A stretch of 64,000 nucleotides of DNA from Siphonodentalium dalli (Eukaryota > Mollusca > Scaphopoda > Gadilida > Siphonodentaliidae), in assembly GCA_032622095.1 (NCBI GenBank), contig CP136064.1, forward strand, positions 213,234,205 to 213,298,204, written 5' to 3'. Below are positions 43,300 through 54,539 of the stretch, piece after piece. Positions within the stretch are counted from its first letter, which is position 1. Each line of letters opens with the position of its first letter. The position numbers and the translations under genes are program-made. Below the pieces are notes generated by a model that saw nothing but the letters and a program-made list of their open reading frames with translations, was not told the origin of the DNA and ran no database searches.

Positions 43300-44380
43300 T
43301 TTCACGGATTGTATGTGAGACTCCCAGATTGCATATAGGAAGAACATCCAAAATACTTGAAGACCACAATTGGTATAGCTTAGGTGTCCATGACCTTTGA
43401 TGATTTGTCAGCTGTTCAATGCACTGTATTATCTCATATAACATGAAAGTATCTCACAGTAGTAAATTATTTAATTAATGTTTTATTTAGGTATATATAT
43501 TTATAAAATAAAAACAAATAAAAACTCATAAAATTCTACAATCTTCATCATAAATATGAAAATATATGAAATATGATGAAAATCAATAACTGAATTAAAT
43601 TTTGTTTTAAACATGAGCATCTTTGGGCATTCCTCCTGATACCTTGCGCAAAAATCTCATAGATGGTCATTTTAAAAACTTAACAGGTCTGATCTAGTAA
43701 TCAAGAGTTAATTAACAAATGTTCACAGATAAATTGTGATTTATTGTCCAGAGAGGACTCATTATCAGAAGTGTTAAAAACAAATTCTGGTTTTACATTG
43801 TTTTGGTATAAACATTTTGTATTCATCCCAGATAAATAGACAATAATCTCCTGATTTAACTGGTGACATGAAATAATTAGTGAGAGAGCATTGCGCTCGA
43901 GTGTTTTACAAGAAAGTCCCTGCCTCGAACCAATTATTTCATGTCAAAAGTAGTTCAAACAAGTGATTATTCTGTTTATTATATTCCACTATATTAAACA
44001 TCTGATTTACCAGAAATCCGAATAATACGGCCATGATACACATGAAGCATACATCTATATAGCGCATATGAATACATAACATGCTATTAAAGTGACATAA
44101 TTCACTAGTGAAATTATTGTTTATAATCACTCCAGAAATCAAACTCCAGAAACACATAGGAATGTAATAACTGATATTAATTTTAAAAATGGTATACATG
44201 TACATATGGAGCAATCTCATACACTACTTTTAATACACTGCCATGATGTCAATTAACATAAGTGAAAGATGGTCAAAATTTCTTCAGAGAAATGTTAAAG
44301 AAGATTGTGGTAGAGATATGTAGAAACAATCAACAAAATATGAATTGAAATAAAAGGTCAGCAGACCACAGTGTCCCCCG
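43300..44380. other. LRP1 intron, no gene seen
   Basis: AT-rich sequence; one 93-codon minus-strand frame (44220-43939) rich in Met, Ile and Cys but without domain or splice support. Confidence 0.6.
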
Positions 44381-44439
44381 ACAACATGGCAAGTCGATGC
44401 CGCCTTGTTAAAGAAATTAAAAAAAAATGTCGAAATTTT

Positions 44440-45236
44440 CTAAGTCGAAAAGGGTTAATAACTCCATAAAAAAAATATTAGCTATATAGATGTTGCAAAT
44501 CACCAACATGTTAGGAACAATATCCCAGAGTTTCAAATCTCTACATTTAAAACTGTAGGAGGAGTTGATTACACCATGAAGGTACCCAATCTCATCCAAA
44601 AGGCAAAAATGTTCCAAATTTTCTAAGTCGAAAAACCCCCCGAAAATATGGAAAAAATGATATTTTTGATTAGCTATATAGATTTTGCAAATCACCAACA
44701 TGTTAGGAACAATATCCCAGTGTTTCAAATCTCTACATTTAAAACTGTAGGAGGAGTTGATTACACCATGAAGGTACCCAATCTCATCCAAAAGGCAAAA
44801 ATGTTCCAAATTTTGTAAGTCGAAAACCCCCCAAAAATATGGAAAAAATGATATTTTTGTTTAGCTATATAGATGTTGCAAATCACCAACATGTTAGGAA
44901 CAATATCCCAGAGTTTCAAATCTCTACATTTAAAAATGTAGGAGGAGTTGATTACACCTTGAAGGTACCCAATCTCATCCAAAAGGCAAAAATGTTCCAA
45001 ATTTTGTAAGTCGAAAACCCCCCAAAAATATGGAAAAAATGATATTTTTGTTTAGCTATATAGATGTTGCAAATCACCAACATGTTAGGAACAATATCCC
45101 AGAGTTTCAAATCTCTACATTTAAAACTGTAGGAGGAGTTGATTACACCATGAAGGTACCCAATCTCGGACGCACGGACGAGGGTCATTTCTATAGTCCT
45201 CCGACGGAAACGTCAGGGGACAATAACATCAAATAT
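44440..45236. repeat. 191-bp tandem array, four units
   Basis: GCTATATAGATGTTGCAAAT phase marks at 44481, 44673, 44864 and 45055. Units differ at few positions. The sequence derives from the dispersed AAGTCGAAAA...ATAACTCC repeat. Minus-strand frames of 70-130 codons across it are repeat artefacts. Confidence 0.9.
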
Positions 45237-45246
45237 TGAGACTTAC

Positions 45247-45363
45247 TGCAGTTTTCATGTTCATCTTGGCCGCCAAGACAGTCTAGTTCATGATCACACT
45301 CCCAGGCATTGGGTATACACCGCCCATCCATACACGACAAATGGTCTGCGGGGCACGTCCGAT
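45247..45363 (-). CDS. LRP1: LRP1 exon 9: LDLR class A module 3
   Basis: A 117-nt, phase 1-1 exon encoding TCPADHLSCMDGRCIPNAW then ECDHELDCLGGQDEHENC. The acidic motif is altered: GQDE in place of xSDE, so calcium binding may be weaker. A 191-bp tandem array ends about 10 bases downstream of its donor (GTAAGT at 45246). Confidence 0.91.
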
Positions 45364-46110
45364 CTGTAATTTAACAAAGAACATGTATAAAATTGCATTT
45401 GTACATGACATACATGCCATGCTCGATCTGAAATAAAACACAGAATATGTATAAAATGCGCTTTTAAGAAATAAATAAAGTTTGAGTATGTTTAAATGAA
45501 GGGTATTCACGGTTCACACTAAATGTACGCCAATGGCCACAGTGACATATCCCTAAATAAAGTACACTCAAACTACATTCATTTCTTATATTTAGATAGC
45601 TTTTTTCCTTATTAATTTCTATAAACTCAGTTGAATTTTTTTCTGAAATCTGTCTGCAGTTCGGATATACTATGTAGCACTCTAAGTTAGCCTAATATTC
45701 TGCCTGTGAATTATTGATCGTTTTGTCTATGGCCACATACTTAAAAACAACGCCAAGTTATTTTTGTTAATCTTGTTAATCTAGGTCTAGATGTGAAGTT
45801 GGTTCATGTAATGGTGTGTTTTATACAGGAGATAAACATACTCTGTTTAGCTGGATATTTGGGGATTCAAGCATGAAAACTGTTTTCATGCTCAACAAAA
45901 TTTGTTCATGCTTTAGCTTGAGGAAGAGACACAACATCTTTAATAAATTTAAACTTATCAATGGAATTAAAGATTATGTATATAAAACACATTAGAATAT
46001 TTTAATTTGAGTCAGATTTAGTAGCAAGTTGGGTCAGAGCTGATAGAAGTCAAGGAGAGCCCTTTCTGAACATGTTGGGAGTTATTCATTGAGCGGTACT
46101 TTTTACTAAC

Positions 46111-46248
46111 TTGGGTCACAATTCTTTTCATCACTGCCATCAGCACAATCCGGTTCATTGTCACACTGTTTAAACTGATAGAGACACTGGTTAGTGTTCC
46201 CTGGTCCAGTACACACAAACATTGTATGATGTGGGCAGATATGATTTT
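46111..46248 (-). CDS. LRP1: LRP1 exon 8: LDLR class A module 2
   Basis: A 138-nt, phase 1-1 exon. Module with ICPHHTMFVC, NQCLYQFKQCDNEPDCADGSDE-x-NC. The position usually Trp is Phe (QFKQC). Acceptor TTTTCCAG, donor GTTAGT. Confidence 0.92.
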
Positions 46249-46292
46249 CTGGAAAAGAATGTGAGAAAATTAATCTATTTCAAACTAAAGCA

Positions 46293-46532
46293 TTAACCAT
46301 TTGAGTGCCAGGTCGATTTTTGTATCAACCCATATACCCTGTGCCAATGCATTCTTTTATATATGCGAGTCGCCTCGCATATATAAGAGAATGCAATGGC
46401 CTAACAATTATTAATTTTTTTTTTTTTATTTTTTTTTTTACAATTTTAATAATTTATTCTTATATTCTTTATAAGACTTATTTTTGTAGGTTTAGGGCCG
46501 ATGAGATCGGCCCCTGGCACTCAAAGGGTTAA
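46293..46532. mobile_element. MITE, CCCTTTGAGTGCCAGGTC family
   Basis: TTAACCATTTGAGTGCCAGG left, CCTGGCACTCAAAGGGTTAA right, one AATGCATTCTTTTATATATG hairpin (46343-46400), T-rich interior. Confidence 0.75.
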
Positions 46533-46619
46533 GACTGCGAAAGCAAAAATATTCACATATCACAATGGGTGGACGAAAAAGTTGGACAAATGACCGCACA
46601 AAGGGTTAATGTTTATGGG

Positions 46620-46822
46620 GAATCACTCTGCTGCTTGTAGGAACCTCCTACCCCCTTTGGAGGCAACTGAGAAGCTTGACCAGATATATGAAACAAGGTT
46701 ACACTCCCTTAGCATGGAGCACAAATGCACTATAATAGGATTCAAACTAGCTTTGTTAATGCTGGACAACTTATGATGGTCTAATGTGCCAGGTACTATA
46801 CCAACTGAGCCACAAGGGGTCT
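46620..46822 (-). repeat. tRNA-derived SINE
   Basis: On the minus strand: GACCCCTTGTGGCTCAGTTG, with a canonical A box (TGGCTCAGTTGG), then TTTGAATCC as B box about 70 bases later, then a non-tRNA body (GGGGGTAGGAGGTTCCTACA). No poly(A) needed for this class; ends not sharply defined. Confidence 0.7.
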
Positions 46823-46926
46823 TCTTCAAAATTATTATCATTATCCTGAGGGCCTATAGTTTATGATTATTTATTATTGTTTTAATCATTTACTTACTAA
46901 ATACTTTCTATTGTTAGCCAACTTAC

Positions 46927-47073
46927 TACATGTCGTGGCAAGATCTTCATCAGAATTATCTCCGCAGTCGTCATGTTGGTCACAGGTCCACATCCTGTCT
47001 ATACACTTTTCGTTGCGGCAAAGAAACTGTAATTCTAGATCGCAAAAAGATGGCAAATGCCAGTTTTCCACAG
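46927..47073 (-). CDS. LRP1: LRP1 exon 7: LDLR class A module 1 of 8
   Basis: A 147-nt, phase 1-1 exon. Class A pattern with six cysteines: [16 protein letters not shown] then [10 protein letters not shown] and a final Cys. The tryptophan before CD and the acidic SDE calcium motif are both present, as needed for lysine-dependent ligand binding in this family. A short pre-module segment (VENWHLPSF) precedes the first Cys. Confidence 0.92.
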
Positions 47074-47159
47074 CTGCAATACACAAATAGCACACCTGTA
47101 TTAAACACTGACAATTAAGGTGATACACAATGTTTAGGTATCAAATAACACTATTAAGG

Positions 47160-47790
47160 CCAAAAAAAAAAAAGGATTTCGGTTCTTGGGCAATTTTTGT
47201 TTTCAAATCAATGAGGGAGGGAGGGTTTTATCTTCATTTTTTATTATTTTTCTGCACATAGTAAGTATGGACAAAGACAATTTCCTCTGTCTAGTAATAA
47301 CCAGAAATGTAGAGGGAACTGTTATGTATATAAACTCATTTAATCTTATATCAAAATGACATTGTACTACCAGTATATGACTGGGATTACCTTACATTTT
47401 TAATGCCCCTGACATTCACTATTGTTATTGTTGTCTAAAATCTGATACTTCTCCTTCTAATATGTGATTATGAAATTCATCCTGTGCCAAAAAATGGAGT
47501 TACAAATAGTGTAGTTTAGTTCACAATGACTAATTGTAAGAAGAGCTAATTGTAAGAAGAATCAGCTAATCATTTTCTTAATTGCAGTCATCTACTTGTT
47601 GTTGTAAGCCTGCAAGTCACTTTTCACACATCTCAGATATGTTAGAGCTAAAGGCACATTAATATCCAACACATATCTACTATGGACAAGTTTCTAAAAT
47701 AAAAACAAAAAATTGTTTTGTTTTTTTGTTTGTTTTTTTTTCTGAAGTTTTTTTTGTCTTAACATCAGGCATTGCAATAAAAAGGCCTAA
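47160..47790. other. LRP1 intron, low-complexity
   Basis: Poly(A) at 47162-47173 and T-rich tracts at 47712-47756; otherwise unique AT-rich sequence without frames. Confidence 0.6.
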
Positions 47791-47791
47791 C

Positions 47792-48271
47792 ACGGCCCTT
47801 TTTATTCAATGCATCCGGGCCTTAGAACCAAAACCCTTTTTTTTCCGGCTGTTTATCTGAGAACTTATTTAAGTGATTGAAATTATCACATGTATTTATT
47901 ATCAGATCTGTTTATGTAGATGTTAACAGGATTAACTAATTTGATGCGCATTATTGTTAAATGCGAATAATTGCGAGAAATTCACAGCTTATTCCAATAT
48001 TGTGGCACTCGAACATCCAGTTATGATGATGACGGCCCTTTTTATTCAATGCATCCGGGCCTTAGAACCAAAACCCTTTTTTTCCCGGCTGTTTATCTGA
48101 GAACTTATTTAAGTGATTGAAATTATCACATGTATTTATTATCAGATCTGTTTATGTAGATGTTAACAGGATTAACTAATTTGATGCGCATTATTGTTAA
48201 ATGCGAATAATTGCGAGAAATTCACAGCTTATTCCAATATTGTGGCACTCGGACATCCTGTTATGATGATG
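47792..48271. repeat. 240-bp direct tandem duplication
   Basis: Two head-to-tail copies (47792-48031, 48032-48271) starting ACGGCCCTTTTTATTCAATG. I see only a few differences (a base in the T/C run, and CGAACATCCAG versus CGGACATCCTG), so it is recent. Confidence 0.93.
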
Positions 48272-48452
48272 AGTCACAGGCATCAAAAGAGTTAAAGAGA
48301 AATACCTTCTGACACATTTCACTTTTTGATGAAATAATAATGGAGAATTTTTATACAGTGCTTATCCAAAGCACTAAGTGCTGTAGATATCACATTATTA
48401 ACCCAATTGCTGAGTTTTATGCCTGCTGCCATATTACATAGTATGGCTTATG

Positions 48453-48858
48453 CAAGCCTAAGTTTAGTGTACCTGTCATTTGCAGAATGAGGTTCCCAGC
48501 GGGTGAATTTAGTGACACTTTCCGCATAGTGGGCTAGCATCACTAAATTCATCCTCTGGGGACCTCATTCTGCTTAGGCCTCATCTTCTCTGGAAAGTTT
48601 CTTTATTATCAAATTTCTATAGAAACTTCTTCACATAGATGATTTTATTTCTTTTTTAGTTTAGTTTCTCTGTATCCCCAAATTGGCAGAGGACTTCAAT
48701 CTGAGTCTACTATTATGTCTTCCATAGCACATGAGACCATGCAGAATGAGGTCCCCAGAGGGTGAATTTGGTGATGCTAGCCCACAATGTGGGATAGCAT
48801 CACTAAATCCCCCCCTGGGGACCTCATTCTGCAAATGACAGGCACACTAAACTAAGGC
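48453..48858. mobile_element. MITE, CAAGCCTTG family variant (CAAGCCTAAGTTTAGTGT)
   Basis: CAAGCCTAAGTTTAGTGTAC left and GGCACACTAAACTAAGGCTT right, two hairpins, 150-bp spacer. Same variant TIR as the halves at 16324 and 38143. Confidence 0.8.
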
Positions 48859-48959
48859 TTGCCAACAAGCCAGGTCATTAGGTAGTCTAGGTAAGATGTA
48901 GCTGTTACAGTACGTGTGACATTGCTTAAGAGTTAGAACTAGATGCAAGATTTGAACAA

Positions 48960-49098
48960 TGTATAAACTCTACAGCCACACTGTGCTCAATTCAAAACCT
49001 AGCCATTATGTGGAACTCAGAAATCTGTAAGCATCGAATTCAATTTTGACAGTGATTACAAGTCCCAACACTCTAACCAGTGACCTACTGAGCTCCAA
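48960..49098 (-). repeat. tRNA-derived SINE fragment
   Basis: Minus strand reads GGAGCTCAGTAGGTCACTGG, TTAGAGTGTTGGGACTTGTA and a degenerate GAATTCGATGC B box. Lies 34 bases downstream of exon 6. Confidence 0.6.
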
Positions 49099-49131
49099 TT
49101 GAAGCAACACGGTTTGAGCCATTGTAGTTAC

Positions 49132-49254
49132 CTGCACAGGTGTTGGTTTCATTATCCATTTTGAATCCGTTGCTACACAGGCATGATGATGCATTGTCTG
49201 GCATCGGCACACAGATCTGCTCACATCCACCATTATCTTTTGAGCAGGGATGAT
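49132..49254 (-). CDS. LRP1: LRP1 exon 6: EGF-like module before the class A cluster
   Basis: A 123-nt, phase 1-1 exon encoding an EGF module with six cysteines (DHPCSKDNGGCEQICVPM ... SCLCSNGFKMD ... NTC). Acceptor TTGAAG, donor GTAACT. The NGGC-x2-IC core is the usual LRP EGF signature after a propeller. Confidence 0.92.
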
Positions 49255-49305
49255 CTTCAATAGAAAGAGAAAGATATCAAATAGAGATTTCAAACCTATT
49301 ACAAT

Positions 49306-49712
49306 CAAGCCTTGAAATAGTGTATGTCATTTGCAGAATGAGGTCCCAAAAGGGTGAAATTAACCCTCTGAGGAACTCATTCTGCTCAGTCCTCAACTTC
49401 TGGTAAGTATCTGTAGCCTCAAATTATCATTATTTTTTGTTACATATTCCCTTCTGTTCAGTTTCTATATATCCCCTAATTTGCAGAAGATAAAATGCAT
49501 AAATCGAGGTGACTAATGGGTGAACATCACCAACTTCAACCAGGGAACTTCAAATCTGATCCTAGGTCTCCTATAGCTGTTAAAGCCAAAGCAGAATGAA
49601 GTCCCCAGAGAGTGAATTTAGTGATGCTAGCCTGCTGTGCAAGATACCACTACTAAATTCACCCTATGGGGACCTCATTCTGCAAATGACAGACACACTT
49701 TTTCAAAGCTTG
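49306..49712. mobile_element. MITE, CAAGCCTTG family, full-length type
   Basis: CAAGCCTTGAAATAGTGTAT left, CAGACACACTTTTTCAAAGC right. Flanks ATTACAAT and ATTACATC share the first six bases. Left hairpin collapsed; right one intact. Confidence 0.8.
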
Positions 49713-49859
49713 ATTACATCAACAAGTTTGATTTATTCAGTCTGGATGAACATCCTATCTAGAACTACGCATTCAATAGACCGGAACAAATCACATTACT
49801 TTAATAAGAGCATCGCTGGGACATGGTTAAATATGCCTGTTTCTTTATTTGTAAAATTG

Positions 49860-50980
49860 TTCTTAAATCAGGAGAATTGTAAGTCGAAAAAGGGCCATAA
49901 CTCATGTAAAAATAATTGGACGGGATCCCTTATAAAACTTGGCTTGTACTTTTGGCTGAGAAACATACCAAATTAGTTTCTGACTAAATAATCGAAAACT
50001 GGTGAAACTAAAACATTATAAAACTTGGTCAATTAAAAAAAGGGCTGTAACTCATGTAAATATAATTAGACGAAAATATTTGGATGCGTCACATGATTTT
50101 TGCATTCAGCGCAGGCCAACTCTGTGTTTGCCCATAGGAAAATAGCCCAATTTTTCTCTCCTAAATTATGACATCGGTGCTTGCATGATAATATTTAAAA
50201 ATTTCTATTATAACTATTTTACTTTTTAAAATATTTCTCAGTTCTATTATAGCTCCAACAGGTAGAATAAGCTTATTTACCATCATTTGCACTGTCATGG
50301 TCTGTTTTTGGGTTGAAAATTGTCAATTTTTGTCAAAAAATGGTTAAAATCAGGCATATTGGGTGTTCAAACCAAGGGACATAACTCAGTTAATAATGGT
50401 ACCGAAATGTACCAATGTACAGAATTGTTTTTACGCCAATCATGCCTGTCTAAAACAAAAAAATGATTCCTGAAATATGGAAAGATAATGGCTCAGCTGG
50501 AAATTGCATATTCTTCTCAACAAATGAAGAATATACCATTTAAATATATACTGCTGGAGTAAAATCCAGCACAGAGTAAAATCCAAAATGGCTGCCAAGG
50601 GCCATGTTTTATGACCAAATGACCCCAAAAAAACTCGTTCCCATCTGCATGTCAATGTTAACATCCCTGACAAATTTCATCATGATCAGACAAACTGTAC
50701 AGCCTGTAGCCCATGCTAATGGATTGCATTTTTAAATCCAAAATAGCCATCAGTGGCTATGTTTTTTTGGCCGTATGACCCCAAATATGATTCGTTCCCA
50801 TCTACATGTCAATAGCCATGACCATTTCATAATGATCCAACCAAAGGTACAACCTGTAGCCCATGCTAATGGAAATTGTTGATAGACATCTCCGTGCACA
50901 TGCACACACATTCGAACGATGGATACAAAGCCATGGCAATAGCTCAAACTTTACAAGTAAAGTTGAGCTAAAAATTATTC
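49860..50980. repeat. Dispersed repeats: GGGCCATAACTC and CTCGTTCCCATCTAC families
   Basis: Two degenerate AAGTCGAAAAAGGGCCATAA units (49876, 50035), then CTCGTTCCCATCTGCATGTC units (50634, 50793) and an inverted TTTAGCTCAACTTTAC end at 50957-50973 matching 5945-6010. No coding potential seen. Confidence 0.7.
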
Positions 50981-51059
50981 CTAAGACATATGCAAGGATA
51001 AGGGCTCAGCTGTAAATGTGTATTTTACCCAACAAATGAAGAATAGACCATTTAAAAGT

Positions 51060-51275
51060 ACAGTAATGCCCTAAATAATCGACTCCTTAACCACAGCAGA
51101 ATTATGGGTAATTTTCAGGATTTAGTTGGAAATATGGCTTGTTGCTATTCATCGGAAAGCTCTCAGTGAGAGCTTTCCGTTGAATGGCAACAAGCCATAT
51201 TTCCGACTAAATCCTGAAAAATTACCCATAATTCTGCTGTGGTTAAGGAGTCGACTATATTTAGGGCATTACTGT
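51060..51275. mobile_element. Foldback MITE, ACAGTAATGCCC family
   Basis: A 216-bp copy with near-perfect arms meeting at AAGCTCTCAGTGAGAGCTTT (51158-51177) and intact ends ACAGTAATGCCC / GGGCATTACTGT. Confidence 0.85.
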
Positions 51276-51332
51276 ATACTGCTGGAACCAAATGGAAGAA
51301 TACATTCAGAGATAAGAAGTTTAAGAACCTAC

Positions 51333-51537
51333 CTTTAACAGGCTGTAAGGTATTATCTGTGCTGAAGATTGCCAAGTTATAAATTGGAGCACTGTCGTTC
51401 CTAAGGATTACGATCTTTTCCGTCAGGGTGTTGTATCCAGAAACGTGACCACTGACACTCTCCGTCCAGTAAATCCACGATTGAAATAAAACCAACCCAT
51501 ACGGATGCTGCAGCATAGTGTTATTCTCGAGAACAAC
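51333..51537 (-). CDS. LRP1: LRP1 exon 5: end of propeller 2
   Basis: A 205-nt exon, phase 0 in and phase 1 out. It encodes VVLENNTMLQHPYGLVLF followed by WIYWTESVSGHVSG, the last blade, and a link into the EGF module of exon 6. Acceptor TTTTACAG; donor GTAGGT. A foldback MITE (51060-51275) lies 58 bases downstream in the intron. Confidence 0.92.
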
Positions 51538-51577
51538 CTGTAAAATTGTTAAGAAAGCAGTCATCTGATTGAAACAA

Positions 51578-51745
51578 GCCTGGAAATAGTGTGTCTGACA
51601 TTTGCAGAATGAGGTTCCAAGATGGTGAATTCAGTGATGCTACCCTGCACTGTGGGCTATCATCACTAAATTCACCCTCTGGAGACCTCATTCTGCTTAG
51701 GTCTCATCTTCTGGGAAGTATCTATAATCTCAAACTAACATTGTA
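51578..51745. mobile_element. MITE half, CAAGCCTTG family
   Basis: CAAGCCTGGAAATAGTGTGT end, one hairpin (51606-51691) and the start of the TCATCTTCTGGGAAGTATCT spacer; right half missing. Confidence 0.7.
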
Positions 51746-51931
51746 TCCAATCAGATTAGAGCTTATAAAGAGAAGAATTACCACAAAGAGTTGTTGAGAG
51801 AAATGAGTGAGATTTTCAGTGTCCAAATCTGCGACGATAAATTGTTAACTTAATTAAAATTCAAATAGTTCGAGGCAAAGATTATAGGCATGACTAATGG
51901 CATCTATGACCAACAAATAGCACAATGCTTC

Positions 51932-52287
51932 TTAACCCTTTGAGTGCCAGGTCCAATTTTTGTATCAACCCATATACCCTGTGCCAATGCATTCTCTTAT
52001 ATATGCGAGTCGACCATAGGTCGCCTCGCATATATAAGAGAATGCATTGGTCTTATATTCTTTAACAGACTTATTTTGTAGGTTTAGGGCCGATGAGATC
52101 GGCCCCTGGCACTCAAAGGGTTTTAAAGAATATAAGAATAAATGATTAAAATTGTAAAAAATTGTTAGGCCAATGCACTCTCTTATATATGCGAGGCGAC
52201 CTATTGTCGACTCGCATATATAAGAGAATGCATTGGCACAGGGTATATGGGTTGATACAAAAATCGGACCTGGCACTCAAAGGGTTA
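51932..52287. mobile_element. MITE, CCCTTTGAGTGCCAGGTC family
   Basis: Ends TTAACCCTTTGAGTGCCAGG and its complement; hairpin cores at 51983-52049 and 52170-52237. A second internal CTGGCACTCAAAGGGTT (52108-52124) shows that one copy is nested in or fused to another. Confidence 0.85.
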
Positions 52288-52379
52288 AATTACTTATTTT
52301 TGGACATGGAAATGAGGAGAACTCAGCATTTATCGATTCCCCATCTTAATTTTAAGCTGAAATCCGCTTATTAAGCTGC

Positions 52380-53130
52380 ATATCCAGTTGTGCTAGAAAC
52401 TTTAAATCATGATGGCATTCGCTGCAAATCGCTTACATCTGGATTGCCACGATTTTGAGTGGAGAGATTAAAATAACAAATTCATACTGTTTTTTTCGTC
52501 AGTTTTCTCTGCAAATCACAGATTGTTGCCCCGAATGCCAACATAGAGGTTTAGCTTTTAAATAAATCTGAATAAATATTGTTTAAAGTAACTGATCAGA
52601 ACGAGAACATGAATTTTCGCTGACTGATCAGGCAACACATTTTGAGTATCATATAATTTAGGTTATTTCACCTTTATGTATGACGGCATTACAGATTAGA
52701 TGAGATTACATTTGGAAGAATATGATAGTTTGCGATATTAATTGGGTTTAACTGATTTATCATTGAAAGCTATGAGAGTATAGGTATATTTTTACGATAT
52801 CGATATATTGTCTACTTCTGTACTTTTGAATGCTGCCAAGATAAAAAAAGTCTGAATGTTAAACTTCCCTTCTCTTAAAAATCTATTATAATTTGTTGTT
52901 AAACTAGTGGGTTTATGATTATTTTGGCAATTTGTGGCAAATAATGATTTCCGGAATTCTCTGAGGGATCACTATAGCGGTCATAACAACATCTAACAAA
53001 CAATCATGTGGCTGCTAAGAAAAAAGATGTTGGCGTTTCACTGTGATTTTTCGCTAAATAAAGCTCACAGAGATGAGCGAAATGAGGAACTTTTGTCTTC
53101 GATGTATTGTATTTATATGAAGTTATTGGC
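52380..53130. other. LRP1 intron, no gene seen
   Basis: AT-rich sequence between exons 4 and 5 with no frames or repeat family I recognise. Confidence 0.6.
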
Positions 53131-53134
53131 TCAC

Positions 53135-53351
53135 CTGTCGATTTTTCCCATCCAGATCCATGGATGAAATCATGTTGAGATATGCATCTGTCCAATATAG
53201 TTTCTTGTTTTCGTAATCGATAGTAATACTATTAGGCCACCAAACGTTTTCAGACACCAAGACTTTTCTCTCAGAACCATCCATCAGCGATCGCTCGATT
53301 TTTGCCGTATTTGGTGACAAATTTATATCCCAATCTGCCCAGTACAGGTAA
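53135..53351 (-). CDS. LRP1: LRP1 exon 4: propeller 2 blades
   Basis: A 217-nt exon, phase 2 in and phase 0 out. It encodes YLYWADWD, then WWPNSITIDYENKKLYWTDA, and ends DLDGKNRQ at a GTGAGC donor. The upstream ORF methionine lies within the exon and is not a start; the frame continues from exon 3. Confidence 0.93.
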
Positions 53352-53682
53352 CTGAAAAATTCATGGACATAAATAATATAATTGAAAAATATATCTCATG
53401 TCTTTGAAACGTGACGATAAGGGTAGGGGTTGTTTAAAGGGTGAGGTAAAATTTTCAATTGTTCAAAATTTCATGCCTGACACAACATGATTCGGAACTT
53501 TCAGGACAAAAGTCGGTTGAATTTGTTATTGTATTCCAAACAGTATTTAGTGTAAAATTTGCCGTTTTAGACAAACAGTTGAATATATTCCTGCTTAGGC
53601 AGGTAACCTCGGAACTCTGATGATTTTATCTTGGACAATGCTCTTAATGGTAAAAATTTTAAGCATTTCATGGTAAAACTAT

Positions 53683-53799
53683 TTAACCCTTTCAGTGCGA
53701 AGTCCGATTTTTGTATCAACCCATATTTACTTGTTCATTTTTCAAATTTATTGATTATAATAATGTGATACATTGATGGAAAGAGCTCTTAAGGGTTAA
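53683..53799. mobile_element. Single-arm remnant of the CCCTTTCAGTGCCAAGTC palindrome
   Basis: Matches the left arm of the element at 15510-15723 through GATGGAAAGAGCTCT, then goes straight to AAGGGTTAAA, so nearly all of the second arm has been deleted. Confidence 0.75.
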
Positions 53800-53869
53800 A
53801 CAATTCGAACGAGTTGATTCATATCATTAAATGTACTAGCCAGCTCTAGCTGTCAGCCGAGGAACAATA

Positions 53870-54111
53870 TTAACCTTTTCTATACTAAATGGACTCATTC
53901 AGTCATAAAAGTATATACTAGTAATGGAATGATCTATTATTCATTTGGAGGGATGTTAAGGTGATAAAAGAAAATGACAGATAAATAAAAGTGCAGGAGG
54001 AGCCCTATTTATTGAGGGAAATGTTTAGATCAACAATGTTGAACTTATTATGTGAACATTTCCTATGGGATAACTAACTCATCAGTGATTCTTTAGTAGA
54101 GAAAGGGTTAA
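53870..54111. mobile_element. MITE, TTAACCCTCTCTATACTAAATGG family
   Basis: Left TTAACCTTTTCTATACTAAA, right TTTAGTAGAGAAAGGGTTAA. Its right end lies just beyond the donor hexamer of exon 3. Confidence 0.8.
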
Positions 54112-54119
54112 CTACATAC

Positions 54120-54294
54120 CCATTATATGGATCCACTGCGATGGTTTTTGGGTGAGTAAGGTTTGCTGTCACAAGAACTCTCGTCATGTTTGCATTCGAG
54201 AGTTTCGTCATACTGATTGACTTGTATTTGTCGTCTGTCCAGTACAGGTTCTTGCCGACCCAATCAACAGCTAGACCCTCACTGCTTTTTAATC
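54120..54294 (-). CDS. LRP1: LRP1 exon 3: propeller 2 blades
   Basis: A 175-nt exon, phase 1 in and phase 2 out, ending inside a glycine codon (GG, then GTATGT). It encodes EGLAVDWVGKNLYWTDD and HPKTIAVDPYNG, both typical LDLR class B elements. The donor at 54119-54118 lies only seven bases from the end of a MITE (53870-54111). Confidence 0.93.
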
Positions 54295-54539
54295 CTGGAA
54301 GACAAAGCCAAAATTGAAGACATTCTCAATTAGGAAGGATGATATGCTGGTGATCTTCACCACTCATCTCTCTTATTATATTTTTACCTTTATCACCTTC
54401 ACTGGATAATGGCAAAATGCACTACAACCACAATTTTTCTTTGTAATTTATATTTTGTTGAGTCGGACTTATATAGGTCTGTGTAACTGTTGTCAGGCTC
54501 ATTGCTTATTCTTATTTGCAATAAACCTATTTACATAAA

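Noticed and set aside
44417-45188. Minus-strand frames with repeated HFCLLDEIGYLHGVINSSY text
   Set aside because: They come from the 191-bp tandem array and its plus-strand palindrome-free repeat, not from a gene.
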